Source: Knufia peltigerae (Eukaryota; Ascomycota; Eurotiomycetes; Chaetothyriales; Trichomeriaceae). From it: DNA of 64,000 nt. The notes under the pieces are model-generated. The model was not told the origin of the DNA. It did no database searches and worked only from the letters and a program-made list of their open reading frames with translations. This document shows, piece after piece, positions 32,348 to 44,812 of the stretch. Numbering within the stretch: position 1 is the first letter of the stretch; every line of letters starts with the position of its first letter. Location: assembly GCA_030247855.1 (NCBI GenBank), contig JAPDRN010000092.1, positions 62,001 through 126,000 of the forward strand, given 5' to 3'. The position numbers and the translations under genes are program-made.

Positions 32348-34302
32348 TCGCGGGCCAGGGCCTCCACCGGGTCGAGCTGGGCGGCACTGCGTGCCGGCAG
32401 GAAGCCGAACGCCACGCCGATCAGGGTTGAACAGGCGAAGGCGGCAATGATGGAAGCGGTGGAGAACAACACCTGGAAATCGCTGGCGAAACGGCCGATC
32501 AACACACCCATCAGCAGGGCCAGGCCGATGCCGAGCAATCCGCCGAGCAGGCACACCAGCACCGCTTCGATCAGGAACTGCTGGCGGATGTCGCTCTGCC
32601 GCGCACCCACCGCCATGCGCACGCCGATCTCGCGGGTACGCTCGGTCACCGAGACCAGCATGATGTTCATCACGCCGATGCCACCGACCAGCAGCGCGAT
32701 GGCGGCAATGGCGCCGATCAGCAGGGTCATCGTGCGCGTGGTCTGTTCGATGGTGTCGCGGATCTCGGCGCTGTTGCTGAGGAAGAAGTCCTCGGTGCCG
32801 TGGCGCATGGTCAGCAGCCGGGTGATTGCTTCCTGCGCCGCATCCATCGGCGTTTCATCGTTGACCCGCACGGTGATGCTGGAAACGTGGCTCTGCCCGA
32901 GCATGCGCGACATCACCGTGGTGTAGGGCACGAACACGCTCAGGCTGGTGCTGCCGCCGAAACCGAAGCTCTGCTTCTTGGCCACCCCGACCACGCGCAC
33001 CGGAACGTTGCCAAGCAGGATCACCTGGCCGATCGGGTCGCTGTCAGGGAAGAACTGGGTCCTGGTGTTCTCATCGATCACCGCCACCTGGCCGAGTCCC
33101 TTCACCGCATCGGTTTCGAAGAAGCTGCCGCTGAGCAGGCTCACGCCCTTCACCCGGAAGTACTGCTCGCCGACGCCACTGATCTGCGCGGTGGCCGACT
33201 GGTTGCGGTAACGCGCGGTGACCGAACTGGACACGCTGGGGGTGGCGCTGTCGACGTAGCTCTGCCGCGACAGGGCATCGGCATCGCTGGCCTTGAGGGT
33301 CTGCACCCGCGCCGAACGCATGTCGCCGAACCCGCGGCCGGGGTAGACGTCGATGGTGTTGGTACCCAGCGCGCTGATGTTCTGCAGGATCTGCTGCTGC
33401 GAGCCGTTGCCCAGTGCCACCACCGATACCACCGAGGCGATGCCGATGATGATGCCGAGCATGGTCAGGAAGGTGCGCAGGCGATGAGCGTTCATCGCCA
33501 GCAGGGCCATCCGGAACGCTTCGGTGAAGCGGTCGCGGGCGGCCAGCCAGCTGCTGCCGTGGGCGACGCCCGTGCTCGGCTCGCGTTGCGCACGGTAGCT
33601 TGGCGCGGCCGGATTGGCGCGGTCGGCGATGATCTCGCCGTCGCGGATCTCGATGATGCGTTGTGCGTGCTCGGCCACGCTCATGTCGTGGGTGACGATG
33701 ATGATGGTGTGCCCTTCGGCATGCAGCTCGCCGAGGATGGCCATCACCTCTTCGCCGGATTTCGTATCCAGTGCGCCGGTCGGTTCGTCGGCCAGGATCA
33801 CCTCGCCACCGTTCATCAGCGCACGCGCGATCGACACGCGTTGCTGCTGGCCACCGGACAGCTGCCCGGGCTTGTGGTGCATGCGGTCGGCCAGACCGAG
33901 GCGCTGCAGCAGCTGCTCGGCACGCGCGGTGCGCACCGGGCCGGGGCTGCCGGCATAGACCGCCGGTACGGCCACATTGCCGCGCGCGTCGAGATCCCCC
34001 AGCAGGTGGTAGCGCTGGAAGATGAAACCGAAGTGCTCGCGGCGCAGCTCGGCCAGCTCGTCGGGTGCCATTTTTCCCGTCTCGCGGCCCGCTACCTGGT
34101 AGCTGCCACGGGTAGGGCGGTCCAGGCAGCCGAGGATGTTCATCAGCGTGGACTTGCCCGAACCGGACTGGCCGACAATGGCCACCATCTCACCGGCATG
34201 GATGTCCAGGTTGACGTCGCGCAACACGGCGATGACGTCTTCGCCGGCCGGGAATTCGCGTCGCAGGTCGCGCAGGCGCAGCAGCGGCGCCGTCGTGCTC
34301 AT
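32344..34302 (-). CDS. macB: Macrolide export ATP-binding/permease protein MacB
   Basis: A 652-residue mechanotransmission ABC transporter. The N-terminal ATPase has Walker A GQSGSGKST, signature LSGGQQQR, Walker B VILADEPTGALD and H-loop THDMS. The membrane part has TM1 (LRTFLTMLGIIIGIASVVSVVALG), a large periplasmic MacB-PCD domain (about residues 295-520) and three C-terminal helices ending in the FtsX fold. It drives efflux of macrolides and heat-stable toxins or protoporphyrin-like substrates with MacA. Its start overlaps the macA stop. Confidence 0.97.
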   Translation of the reverse strand: MSTTAPLLRLRDLRREFPAGEDVIAVLRDVNLDIHAGEMVAIVGQSGSGKSTLMNILGCLDRPTRGSYQVAGRETGKMAPDELAELRREHFGFIFQRYHLLGDLDARGNVAVPAVYAGSPGPVRTARAEQLLQRLGLADRMHHKPGQLSGGQQQRVSIARALMNGGEVILADEPTGALDTKSGEEVMAILGELHAEGHTIIIVTHDMSVAEHAQRIIEIRDGEIIADRANPAAPSYRAQREPSTGVAHGSSWLAARDRFTEAFRMALLAMNAHRLRTFLTMLGIIIGIASVVSVVALGNGSQQQILQNISALGTNTIDVYPGRGFGDMRSARVQTLKASDADALSRQSYVDSATPSVSSSVTARYRNQSATAQISGVGEQYFRVKGVSLLSGSFFETDAVKGLGQVAVIDENTRTQFFPDSDPIGQVILLGNVPVRVVGVAKKQSFGFGGSTSLSVFVPYTTVMSRMLGQSHVSSITVRVNDETPMDAAQEAITRLLTMRHGTEDFFLSNSAEIRDTIEQTTRTMTLLIGAIAAIALLVGGIGVMNIMLVSVTERTREIGVRMAVGARQSDIRQQFLIEAVLVCLLGGLLGIGLALLMGVLIGRFASDFQVLFSTASIIAAFACSTLIGVAFGFLPARSAAQLDPVEALARE

Positions 34303-35537
34303 CGGCGCCCCATGCCCGGGCCGCCGACCCGCATCTGCATGCCGCCACGGTTGCCGCCGCCTGCGGCCGCCGCAGCGCCGCCTTCGCCGACCACCACACG
34401 CTCGCCTTCCTTCAGGCCAGACAGGACCTCGACGCTGGCGCCGTTGTTGATGCCGACCTTGACCCTGCGCGGCTGCGGCTGGCCCTTGTCATCGACCACG
34501 CGCACGATGCGCTCGCCATCGCGCGACTTCGGCCCCAGCGCAACGGCGGGCACCATCAGTACGCCCTTGGCCTGCTTGAGCAGCACCGATACCTGTGCGG
34601 TCATGTCGATGCGCAGGGTGCCATCGGGGTTTTCGACGTCGAACAACGCGTTGTAGTAGACCGCGCTGCTGGAGCTGGAACTGGACGAGCTGCTGGAACT
34701 GGACGAGCTCTCGTTGGCGATCGACGCCGGCGCCGGATTGATCTGCCGCAGCGTGGCGTGGTACTTGCGGTCAGGGTCACCCAGCGTGGTGAAGTACACC
34801 GGCATGCCGGCCTTGATCTTGACCACGTCGGCCTCGGATACCTCGGCATTGACGGTCACCACGTCCAGCCGGGCCAGCATCACGATGGTCGGCGCGGTCT
34901 GGTTGGCGTTCACCGTGCGGCCTTCCTCGGCCACTACCGCCACCACGGTGCCGTCCATCGGCGCGACGATGCGGGTGTAAGCCAGGTTGGCACGCGCGGT
35001 GCCCAGTTCGGTTTCGCGGCCCTTGATCTGCGCTTCGTAGGATTGCAGCTGCGCACGCGCGGTTTTCAGCTGGGCCTCGGCGGCATCATATTCCTGGCGC
35101 GAGGTGGCTTCGGCCGCCAGCATCTGCTGCTGGCGTGCGAACTCCAGCTCAGCCTGGCGCAGGGTGGCCTGCTGCACCGCGCGCTGCGCGGTCACCTGGT
35201 CCAGCGAAGCCTGTGCGTTGAGCACCTGGTTCTGCTGGGTAGTGGCATCGATCTCGGCGATCAGGTCGCCTTCCTTCACCGTATCGCCCAGTTGCACCTT
35301 CAGCGACTTGATCTGGCCGGAGGCCTGCGCACCGACGCTGACCAGCTTGTAGGCGTCGATCACGCCGGTAGCCTCCACCGTCTGTTCGATGTCGCCGCGG
35401 CTGACCGGGGTGGTCGCCAGGGCCGGTGCGGCCGGCTTGCGCAGCAGCCACCAGGCGGAAACGGCGGCGATCAGGACAAGCAGGGCGATCAACATCAGGC
35501 GACCCTTGCGGGTCGCGGGCAACAGGCGGGAGATCAC
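34299..35537 (-). CDS. macA: Periplasmic adaptor MacA with a poly-serine tract
   Basis: A 412-residue membrane fusion protein. One N-terminal helix (residues 13-32) is followed by lipoyl half 1 (VSVGAQASGQIKSLKVQLGD), a long coiled coil, lipoyl half 2 (TRIVAPMDGTVVAVVAEEG) and beta-barrel and membrane-proximal domains. A run of 15 Ser (34665-34709) interrupts the loop after INPAPASIANE, encoded by two copies of an 18-base unit plus nine bases. A Gly/Ala-rich C-terminal tail follows. The start is a GTG at 35537. It activates the MacB ATPase. Confidence 0.95.
   Translation of the reverse strand: MISRLLPATRKGRLMLIALLVLIAAVSAWWLLRKPAAPALATTPVSRGDIEQTVEATGVIDAYKLVSVGAQASGQIKSLKVQLGDTVKEGDLIAEIDATTQQNQVLNAQASLDQVTAQRAVQQATLRQAELEFARQQQMLAAEATSRQEYDAAEAQLKTARAQLQSYEAQIKGRETELGTARANLAYTRIVAPMDGTVVAVVAEEGRTVNANQTAPTIVMLARLDVVTVNAEVSEADVVKIKAGMPVYFTTLGDPDRKYHATLRQINPAPASIANESSSSSSSSSSSSSSSAVYYNALFDVENPDGTLRIDMTAQVSVLLKQAKGVLMVPAVALGPKSRDGERIVRVVDDKGQPQPRRVKVGINNGASVEVLSGLKEGERVVVGEGGAAAAAGGGNRGGMQMRVGGPGMGRR
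34665..34709 (-). repeat. In-frame tandem repeat encoding 15 serines in MacA
   Basis: Two consecutive copies of an 18-base unit (AGCTCGTCCAGTTCCAGC on the minus strand) plus TCC AGC AGC. The unit is six codons, so copy-number changes keep the frame. Confidence 0.9.
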
Positions 35538-35663
35538 GTGGCGGCTTCACTCTGGGGGCCGCAGTGGCGGCGTTGGTGGGCATTGTGAAGATCGAGCGAT
35601 GCTGTGCTCAATCCTCGGGGTGTGTCTCTATGTAACACTGTCTCCGAGACGGCGTATCAGCAG

Positions 35664-35686
35664 GTATCCCGCACTGCGGGGGATAC
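35664..35686. promoter_or_regulatory. Inverted repeat in the macA/response-regulator divergent promoter
   Basis: GTATCCC-N9-GGGATAC, 57 bases before the response-regulator start and about 127 bases before macA. It could be a regulator site or simply a small hairpin; nothing else in this 205-base region stands out. Confidence 0.35.
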
Positions 35687-35742
35687 AGTGGTACGCATTG
35701 GCCTGGATGCGGTTCAGCTGCCGACACGGGATGATTCGCGAC

Positions 35743-36471
35743 ATGGAGACTGAAAACCCGATGCACCGTTTGCTGATCGTCGATGACGATAACGATATTC
35801 GTACTCTGTTGGCCGAGCAGCTCGGCCGCGCTGGCTATCAGGTCAGCACCGCCGCCGATGGCACCGCCATGCGACAGTTGCTGGAACGCGAGCACGTGGA
35901 CCTGATCGTGCTCGACCTCAACCTGCCACGCGAAGATGGCTTGACCCTGTGCCGCGACCTTCGCGCGCGCTCGAACACGCCGGTGATCATGCTCACCGCG
36001 CGCGCCGAGCCGATCGACCGCGTACTTGGCCTGGAAATGGGCGCTGACGACTACCTGGCCAAGCCGTTCGAACCGCGCGAACTGCTGGCGCGCATCCGCA
36101 ACGTGCTGCGCCGCACCGAGGCGCTTCCGGCCAACCTGGAGCCGCTGGCGGTGCGCCGTGCGCGTTTCTCGCGCTGGATCTTCGACCTGGAGCATCGCCA
36201 CCTGGTCGATCCGGACGGGCGCGTCGTGGTGCTGTCCGGCGCCGAGTTCCGCCTGCTGCGGGTGTTCATCGCCCATGCCAACAAGGTGCTCTCGCGCGAG
36301 CAGCTGGTGGCCCTCAGCAGCGGCCGCAACTATGAAGCGCAGGACCGGGCCATCGATCTGCAGGTCAGCCGGTTGCGCAACAAGCTCGCCGATGACGGTG
36401 GCCCCGATGGCCTGATCAAGACCGTGCGCAACGAAGGCTATGTGCTGGCCTCGGCCGTCAACCTGGAATAA
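35743..36471 (+). CDS. OmpR-family response regulator
   Basis: A 242-residue two-component regulator. The receiver has the acidic pocket DDD (14-16), phosphorylation site D58 (VLDLNLPRED) and conserved Lys in LAKPFEP. The winged-helix output domain has GAEFRLLRVFIAHANKVLSREQL and SRLRNKLADDGGPDGLIKTVRNEGY. It is co-transcribed with the kinase that starts seven bases after its stop, and divergent from macABC, so macABC is a candidate target. ATG 35761 is an alternative start. Confidence 0.94.
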   Translation: METENPMHRLLIVDDDNDIRTLLAEQLGRAGYQVSTAADGTAMRQLLEREHVDLIVLDLNLPREDGLTLCRDLRARSNTPVIMLTARAEPIDRVLGLEMGADDYLAKPFEPRELLARIRNVLRRTEALPANLEPLAVRRARFSRWIFDLEHRHLVDPDGRVVVLSGAEFRLLRVFIAHANKVLSREQLVALSSGRNYEAQDRAIDLQVSRLRNKLADDGGPDGLIKTVRNEGYVLASAVNLE

Positions 36472-36477
36472 GCCGCG

Positions 36478-37869
36478 ATGAAGCGCCTGCGCCATTTCCT
36501 GTCCTCGATGGTAGGACGGCTGTTCGTGATCCTGCTGCTGGGCATGAGCGTGGCCGCGATCGGCGCGACCATGCTGGCCAGTTCAAAGCGGCAGCAGGAA
36601 TTCGAGCGGCAGAACCTGAACCGCATCGCCGATCGCCTGCAGGGCTACATCAACCTGCTCGATGGCAACCCGGAACTGCGTGAGCGGCTGTTGGAGATCG
36701 GTGGCCCCAGCGTGCGGGCGCTGCAGCCCGGCGCGCGCATCGGGCGGGCCGACAGGGCGCTGATGGAAGTGCTGGAGGACCGCCCGGGCCCGGTGTCGCG
36801 GGCCCATGTGCACTTCGCCTCGTTCCGTTCGTGCATTCCCAAGCTGCAGGACCTACTGCCGCCGCCGCCGCCGGGTCACCGCAAGCCGCCACACGAACGC
36901 GATCCCACCTTCATCCCACCCAAGTGCCGGGCGGTGGACGTGGTGCTCAACGACGGCACATTGCTGAAGCTCGCCCTGGATTCGCCTGCGATCGCACACA
37001 ACGGCATCCTTGCCGTGGACCCGCTGTTCCTGACTCTGCTGGTACTGGCCATTGCCGTGCTGGCCTACGTGGTCGCTCGCATGGCCAGTGCGCCGCTGCA
37101 GGAGCTGGCGGCAGCCGCCGAGGACCTCGGCGATGACCTGCAGCGGGCGCCACTGCCGCTGCGCGGGCCGCGCGAAGTGCAGCGCGCCGCCGAGGCCTTC
37201 AATGCCATGCAGCATCGGCTGCAGCGGCACCTGGCCGAACGCACGCAGATGCTGGCGGCGATCACCCACGACCTGCAGACCCCGCTGACCCGGCTGCGCC
37301 TGCGCCTGGAAAACGTGACTGACGAGACCTTGCGCGAGCGACTGATCGGCGACCTGGCCGCGATGCAGGCGCTGGTACGCGAGGGGCTGGAACTGGCCCG
37401 CAGTGCGGAGAGTGCCGAGCAGCGCGCCGCGCTGGATCTGGATTCGCTGCTGGGGAGCATCGTCGAGGACACCGCTGAGGACGGCGCCGACGTCGTCTTC
37501 GAAGGCCGCAGCGGCGCGGTGCTGATGCTGCGCCCGTTGGCGATGCATCGCTTGTTCTCCAACCTGGTGGACAACGCGGTGATGTATGCGCAGCGGGCCC
37601 GGGTACGTGTCGAGCGCGGCGAGGACACGATCACGGTGGTCATCGCCGATGATGGCCCCGGGCTGGCCGATGACCAGCTGGAAGCGGTATTCGATCCGTT
37701 CGTGCGGGTGGAGACATCCCGTTCGCGCGAGACCGGTGGTGCCGGCCTGGGCCTGACCATCGCCCGGGCGCTGGCCGAAAAGGACGGGGGCCGACTGTGG
37801 CTGCGCAACCGTCCCGAAGGTGGGTTGGAAGCAGTGGTGCAATGGTCGACCAGCGCCGAGGCGCGGTAG
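36478..37869 (+). CDS. Sensor histidine kinase
   Basis: A 463-residue kinase. Two transmembrane helices (about residues 12-34 and 180-200) frame a periplasmic sensor of roughly 145 residues that contains a Pro run and two Cys. HAMP follows (ASAPLQELAAAAEDLGDD), then the phospho-acceptor H264 in AAITHDLQTPLTRLRLRLE, the N box NLVDNAVMYA, and G boxes DDGPGLADD and GGAGLGLTIA. It resembles EnvZ/RstB-type kinases. The periplasmic signal is unknown; the adjacent MacABC pump suggests envelope stress or a pump substrate. Confidence 0.94.
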   Translation: MKRLRHFLSSMVGRLFVILLLGMSVAAIGATMLASSKRQQEFERQNLNRIADRLQGYINLLDGNPELRERLLEIGGPSVRALQPGARIGRADRALMEVLEDRPGPVSRAHVHFASFRSCIPKLQDLLPPPPPGHRKPPHERDPTFIPPKCRAVDVVLNDGTLLKLALDSPAIAHNGILAVDPLFLTLLVLAIAVLAYVVARMASAPLQELAAAAEDLGDDLQRAPLPLRGPREVQRAAEAFNAMQHRLQRHLAERTQMLAAITHDLQTPLTRLRLRLENVTDETLRERLIGDLAAMQALVREGLELARSAESAEQRAALDLDSLLGSIVEDTAEDGADVVFEGRSGAVLMLRPLAMHRLFSNLVDNAVMYAQRARVRVERGEDTITVVIADDGPGLADDQLEAVFDPFVRVETSRSRETGGAGLGLTIARALAEKDGGRLWLRNRPEGGLEAVVQWSTSAEAR

Positions 37870-38124
37870 CCGCAGGGATCGGCACCGGGGCCAGGCGGTG
37901 CCGGATGCGGTGACTCCGACGACAGGGTTTGCCCTATCATCTGCATACTTCCCCATTCTTCGTCCGATGAGCCTGCCTGTTCCTGCCGGCATGCCGCCCT
38001 ACGCGGTGCGGCCATTCCCGTTCGCGTCTGCCGCCACCACCGGCATCCGCCGCTGGCCGCCGCCGCCGCGCTGATGGGCGGGCAGGGGGCGGGCAGGTGC
38101 CGGGCGGGGCGCCACGCGAAGAAC

Positions 38125-41094
38125 ATGGGTCGTCTGCTGCGATTGGGTGTGCTGTGGCTGCTGTTGGCGATAGCCGCGCCGCTGGCCGCGCAGAGTGGCG
38201 CGCCGCCACTGCGCGACTACGCCATCGACGTATGGACCTCGCGCAATGGTCTGCCGCACAACTCGCTACGCGACATCGCGCAGACCCCGGAAGGCCACCT
38301 GTGGTTCGCCACTTGGGAAGGCCTGGTGCGCTACAACGGCCTGGATTTCACCGTGTTCGACCGCAGCACGCGGCCAGGGCTGCGCGACAACGGCATCGGC
38401 GCGCTGCTGGTCGACCCGCAGGGCGGGCTGTGGATCAGCGACTCGCGGGGCAATGTCAGCCACCGCGGCAGCGATGGCCAGTGGCGGGTCTGGGAGCACC
38501 AACCGGATACGCCGCAGGTGCTGATCCAGTCCATGCAGATGGACAGCCAAGGGCGCCTGTGGCTGTTGTACGAGGGCAAGGGCATCGGCTATCTGACCCC
38601 GGACAAGGGCATCGTCTACCAGCACCCGCCGTCGGGCCTGCCGCTGGCGATGAGTTTCACCAAGATGGCGGTCGATGCGCAGGACCGGGTCTGGATCGGC
38701 ACCCTCGACGGCCTGGTGCTGCGCGACACCGACGGCGTACTGCAGCGCGCGCCGGCAGCGTGGGGCGTGGACAGGGGCCTGTCGTGGCCCTATCGGGCAC
38801 CCGATGGCACGCTGTGGATCGTCGCGGGCGAGCGCCTGTACCGGGTGGAGGATGATCGCCTGGTACTGGTGCACCGGTTGCCCGGCCAGTTGCACTTGAC
38901 CGCCATGCTGCAGGATCGCCATGGCGACCTGTGGCTGGGCACCGAGAACCAGGGCCTGCTGCGCATCTCGGCGCATGGCCTGGAGCGCTTGCCGGCAGGT
39001 CTGAACCTGCCCGGCGGGCGTGTGGTCAGCCTGCGCGAAGACGCTGAGGGCAGCATCTGGGTGGGTGCCAACGGGGGCCTGTATCGCCTGCGCGAAACGC
39101 TGTTCAGCAGCTACACCGAACGCGACGGTCTCAGCGGTGACTACGTGCGCACGGTGCTCGAAGACCGTGATAGCCACCTGTGGGTGGGCAGTGCCAGCGG
39201 CCTGGACCTGCAGACCGCCGACGGTCGATTCCGCGCGATGCCGCTGCACAACCGCGGTGGCAAGGCGCCCTCGGTGCTGAGCCTGGCGCAGGATGCTGGT
39301 GGCGATCTGTGGGTGGGCACCTTCGGCGACGGCATCTACCGGTTGCGCGCCGATGGACGGCTTCGCCACAACTACGCCGCGGCCGATGGCCTGCCCGGCG
39401 GCAACATCCGCGCGATCAGCATCGCGCCTGACGGCGTGGTCTGGGCGGGGACGCAGAAGGGCGTGGTCCGCATCGAGGGTGACGAGGTGAGCGTGCCCAC
39501 GGTTCCCGGCATGCCGGGAGGCCTCACCACCGCGCTGGAACACGATCACCAGGGAAATCTGTGGATCGGCACCATTGAAGGCGTCCGCGTGCTGCGTGGT
39601 GATCGGGTGCAGTCGATCGACCTGGCGCCGCTGGGCGGTGGCCGCAGCGTGTTCGGCTTCCACCAGATCGGCGATGCGATGTGGATCAGCAGTGACCGTG
39701 GGCTGTATCGCTGGCAGCGGGGCACACTGGCGCGCGTGGGCCTGGAGCAGGGCATGCCGGTGGATGCGGTGTTCCAGCTGGTGCCCGACCGCCTGGGCAA
39801 TGTGTGGATCAGCAGCAACCGCGGTGTGCTGCGTACCGATATGGCAACGCTCAACGCCGTGGCCGATGGGCGCGCGCCGCGGGTAACCGTGGAGCGTTAC
39901 AACGAAATCGACGGCATGGCCAATGCGCAGGCCAACGGCAGCTCCGGACCCTCGGCGATCCTGCGCCAGGATGGCACGTTCTGGGTGGTGACCGCCGGTG
40001 GCCTGAGCACGGTCGATCCGCAGCGGCTGCAGCGTTTCCGCGAGCGTCCGGCGCCACCTGCGGCAATCGAGAACGTGCAGGTGGACGGTGCGCCGGTGCA
40101 CTGGGAAGGCCGCGAGCGCAACCTGATTCCAGGTGGGCGACGGCTTGCGGTGAGCTACGTGGGCCTGAGCTATCTGATGTCCGACCGCATCCGCTACCGC
40201 ACGCGGCTGGAGGGTCTGGACAGCGGCTGGGTGGAGCGTGGTCCGCAGCGCAGCGTGGAGTTCGTTGGCCTGCCGCCGGGCGATTACACACTGCACGTCG
40301 CCGCTTCGCACCCAGGCGGCAGCTGGGGCCATCAGGAGGCAGTGTGGAGCTTCACTGTCGAGCCGTTCTGGTGGCAGCGGCGCAGCGTACAGGCGCTGAC
40401 CGGGCTGGTGCTGCTGGCCGCGCTGGTGGCGCTGTACCGTTTCCTGCTGAAGCAGTACAAGGCCAGCAACCTGCGCCTGGCACGGCGCGTGGACGAGGCA
40501 ACATTCGACCTGCAGGCGCAGACCGTGCACCTGCAGGCGTTGAACCAGGAAAAGACCGAGCTGGCCGAGCGCCTGGCGCGGCAGGCCGAGGCATTCGAAC
40601 GGCAGGCCCGCGAAGACGCGCTGACCCGGTTGGCCAATCGTCGCGGTTTCGACGAGGCGCTGGCCCGCGACTTCGCCCGCGCCCAGCGCAGCGGCCATCC
40701 GCTCTGCCTGGTGGTGCTGGACATCGACCACTTCAAGGACGTCAACGATCAGCACAGCCACAGCATTGGTGATGCGGTATTGGTGGAAGTAGCCCAGGTG
40801 ATCGCAGCGGCCAGTCGCGATTCGGACCTGCCGGCACGCACCGGCGGCGAAGAATTCGCACTGCTGCTCAACGACACCCGGCTGGAGGAGGCGGCGCAAC
40901 TGTGCGCGCGCCTGCGTGGCCTGTTCCATGACCACCCGGACTGGGCCGGCATACCCGGCCTGCGGGTGACTTTCAGTGCCGGCCTGGTGGAACTGGATGG
41001 CGACGACCGCACCCCGGCGCTGCTGTACCAGCGTGCCGACCGCGCGTTGTACCGCGCGAAGAGCGACGGCCGCGATCGTACGAGTATCGGTTGA
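38125..41094 (+). CDS. Periplasmic beta-propeller sensor with diguanylate cyclase (GGDEF) output
   Basis: A 989-residue membrane receptor. The signal peptide is LLRLGVLWLLLAIAAPLAAQ. Some 12-14 'two-component regulator propeller' repeats follow (for example GDLWLGTENQGLLRI and SIWVGANGGLYRL), then a Y_Y_Y domain (YRTRLEGLDSGWVERG), one TM helix (about residues 773-793), a coiled coil and a GGDEF domain. The active site is GGEEF (residues 907-911) and RDSD five residues before it is a complete I-site for product inhibition. It should make c-di-GMP. ATG 38125 is chosen for the signal peptide; an in-frame ATG at 38074 is possible. Confidence 0.93.
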   Translation: MGRLLRLGVLWLLLAIAAPLAAQSGAPPLRDYAIDVWTSRNGLPHNSLRDIAQTPEGHLWFATWEGLVRYNGLDFTVFDRSTRPGLRDNGIGALLVDPQGGLWISDSRGNVSHRGSDGQWRVWEHQPDTPQVLIQSMQMDSQGRLWLLYEGKGIGYLTPDKGIVYQHPPSGLPLAMSFTKMAVDAQDRVWIGTLDGLVLRDTDGVLQRAPAAWGVDRGLSWPYRAPDGTLWIVAGERLYRVEDDRLVLVHRLPGQLHLTAMLQDRHGDLWLGTENQGLLRISAHGLERLPAGLNLPGGRVVSLREDAEGSIWVGANGGLYRLRETLFSSYTERDGLSGDYVRTVLEDRDSHLWVGSASGLDLQTADGRFRAMPLHNRGGKAPSVLSLAQDAGGDLWVGTFGDGIYRLRADGRLRHNYAAADGLPGGNIRAISIAPDGVVWAGTQKGVVRIEGDEVSVPTVPGMPGGLTTALEHDHQGNLWIGTIEGVRVLRGDRVQSIDLAPLGGGRSVFGFHQIGDAMWISSDRGLYRWQRGTLARVGLEQGMPVDAVFQLVPDRLGNVWISSNRGVLRTDMATLNAVADGRAPRVTVERYNEIDGMANAQANGSSGPSAILRQDGTFWVVTAGGLSTVDPQRLQRFRERPAPPAAIENVQVDGAPVHWEGRERNLIPGGRRLAVSYVGLSYLMSDRIRYRTRLEGLDSGWVERGPQRSVEFVGLPPGDYTLHVAASHPGGSWGHQEAVWSFTVEPFWWQRRSVQALTGLVLLAALVALYRFLLKQYKASNLRLARRVDEATFDLQAQTVHLQALNQEKTELAERLARQAEAFERQAREDALTRLANRRGFDEALARDFARAQRSGHPLCLVVLDIDHFKDVNDQHSHSIGDAVLVEVAQVIAAASRDSDLPARTGGEEFALLLNDTRLEEAAQLCARLRGLFHDHPDWAGIPGLRVTFSAGLVELDGDDRTPALLYQRADRALYRAKSDGRDRTSIG

Positions 41095-41106
41095 TCCAGT
41101 GCAAAG

Positions 41107-41157
41107 CATCCACGCGTGGCGTGGATCTACTGGGGTGCCGTACCAACGGTTGGCACC
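41107..41157. repeat. SMAG-type hairpins
   Basis: An inverted SMAG unit (atccacg..cgtggatctac, 41107-41130) and a hairpin built on gtgcc..ggcac (41133-41157) follow the GGDEF gene. Confidence 0.7.
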
Positions 41158-41227
41158 CATCGAGCGCAGCGATCCGCTGTTGCTCCCGCTCTTCTGATCT
41201 TTCCGTGGCGCCCAGGAAACTGTCGAA

Positions 41228-41331
41228 GGCCGGGCAGGGTGGGTTCGCGGGGGTATCCGCGCCATGGATGGCGCGGCTAAGCCTCCAGGGACGGATTCAC
41301 GGCGTCCGCCGCGAACCCACCTTGCCCGGCC
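41228..41331. repeat. Structured three-way-junction element, copy A
   Basis: Outer stem of 23 bp with one mismatch (41228-41250/41309-41331). Inside are hairpin P1, CCGCGCC-ATGGAT-GGCGCGG (41257-41276), a conserved linker agcctccaggga, and a small P2 GGAC/GTCC (41289-41292/41304-41307). It lies between the convergent 3' ends of the GGDEF gene and rnt. Copy B at 49843-49934 has the same plan with compensatory base changes. Confidence 0.7.
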
Positions 41332-41383
41332 CAACCGATGAATCGCTGTCAGCCCGCCACGAGGGGCTCCGCCGTTGGCCGCC

Positions 41384-42043
<660 letters not shown>

Positions 42044-42076
42044 CTAGCAGAGCGACCCTGAGCGCCCGGGATCCGG

Positions 42077-44688
<2,612 letters not shown>

Positions 44689-44747
44689 CTACTCAACGAA
44701 TCCTCGCCGGGAGTTCAAATTTTCGTGAGAAGTATTGCGATACCAAC

Positions 44748-44778
44748 AAAAAAGGCCGCTGTCGCGAGGACAGCGGCC
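44748..44778 (-). terminator. Terminator of the pst-phoU operon
   Basis: Ten-bp perfect stem (44754-44763/44769-44778) with loop gcgag; on the minus strand it is followed by six T. It isolates phoU from bufA, so the bufA promoter must lie within 44632-44747. Confidence 0.88.
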
Positions 44779-44812
44779 ACCTTGGAGTCGAATCCGGTGT
44801 TGCAGTGCAGTA

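Noticed and set aside
37968..38074. 35-codon frame MSLPVPAG... just before the GGDEF gene
   Set aside because: Pro-rich composition like random high-GC frames; the coupling TGATG would need a start at 38074 that spoils the signal peptide.
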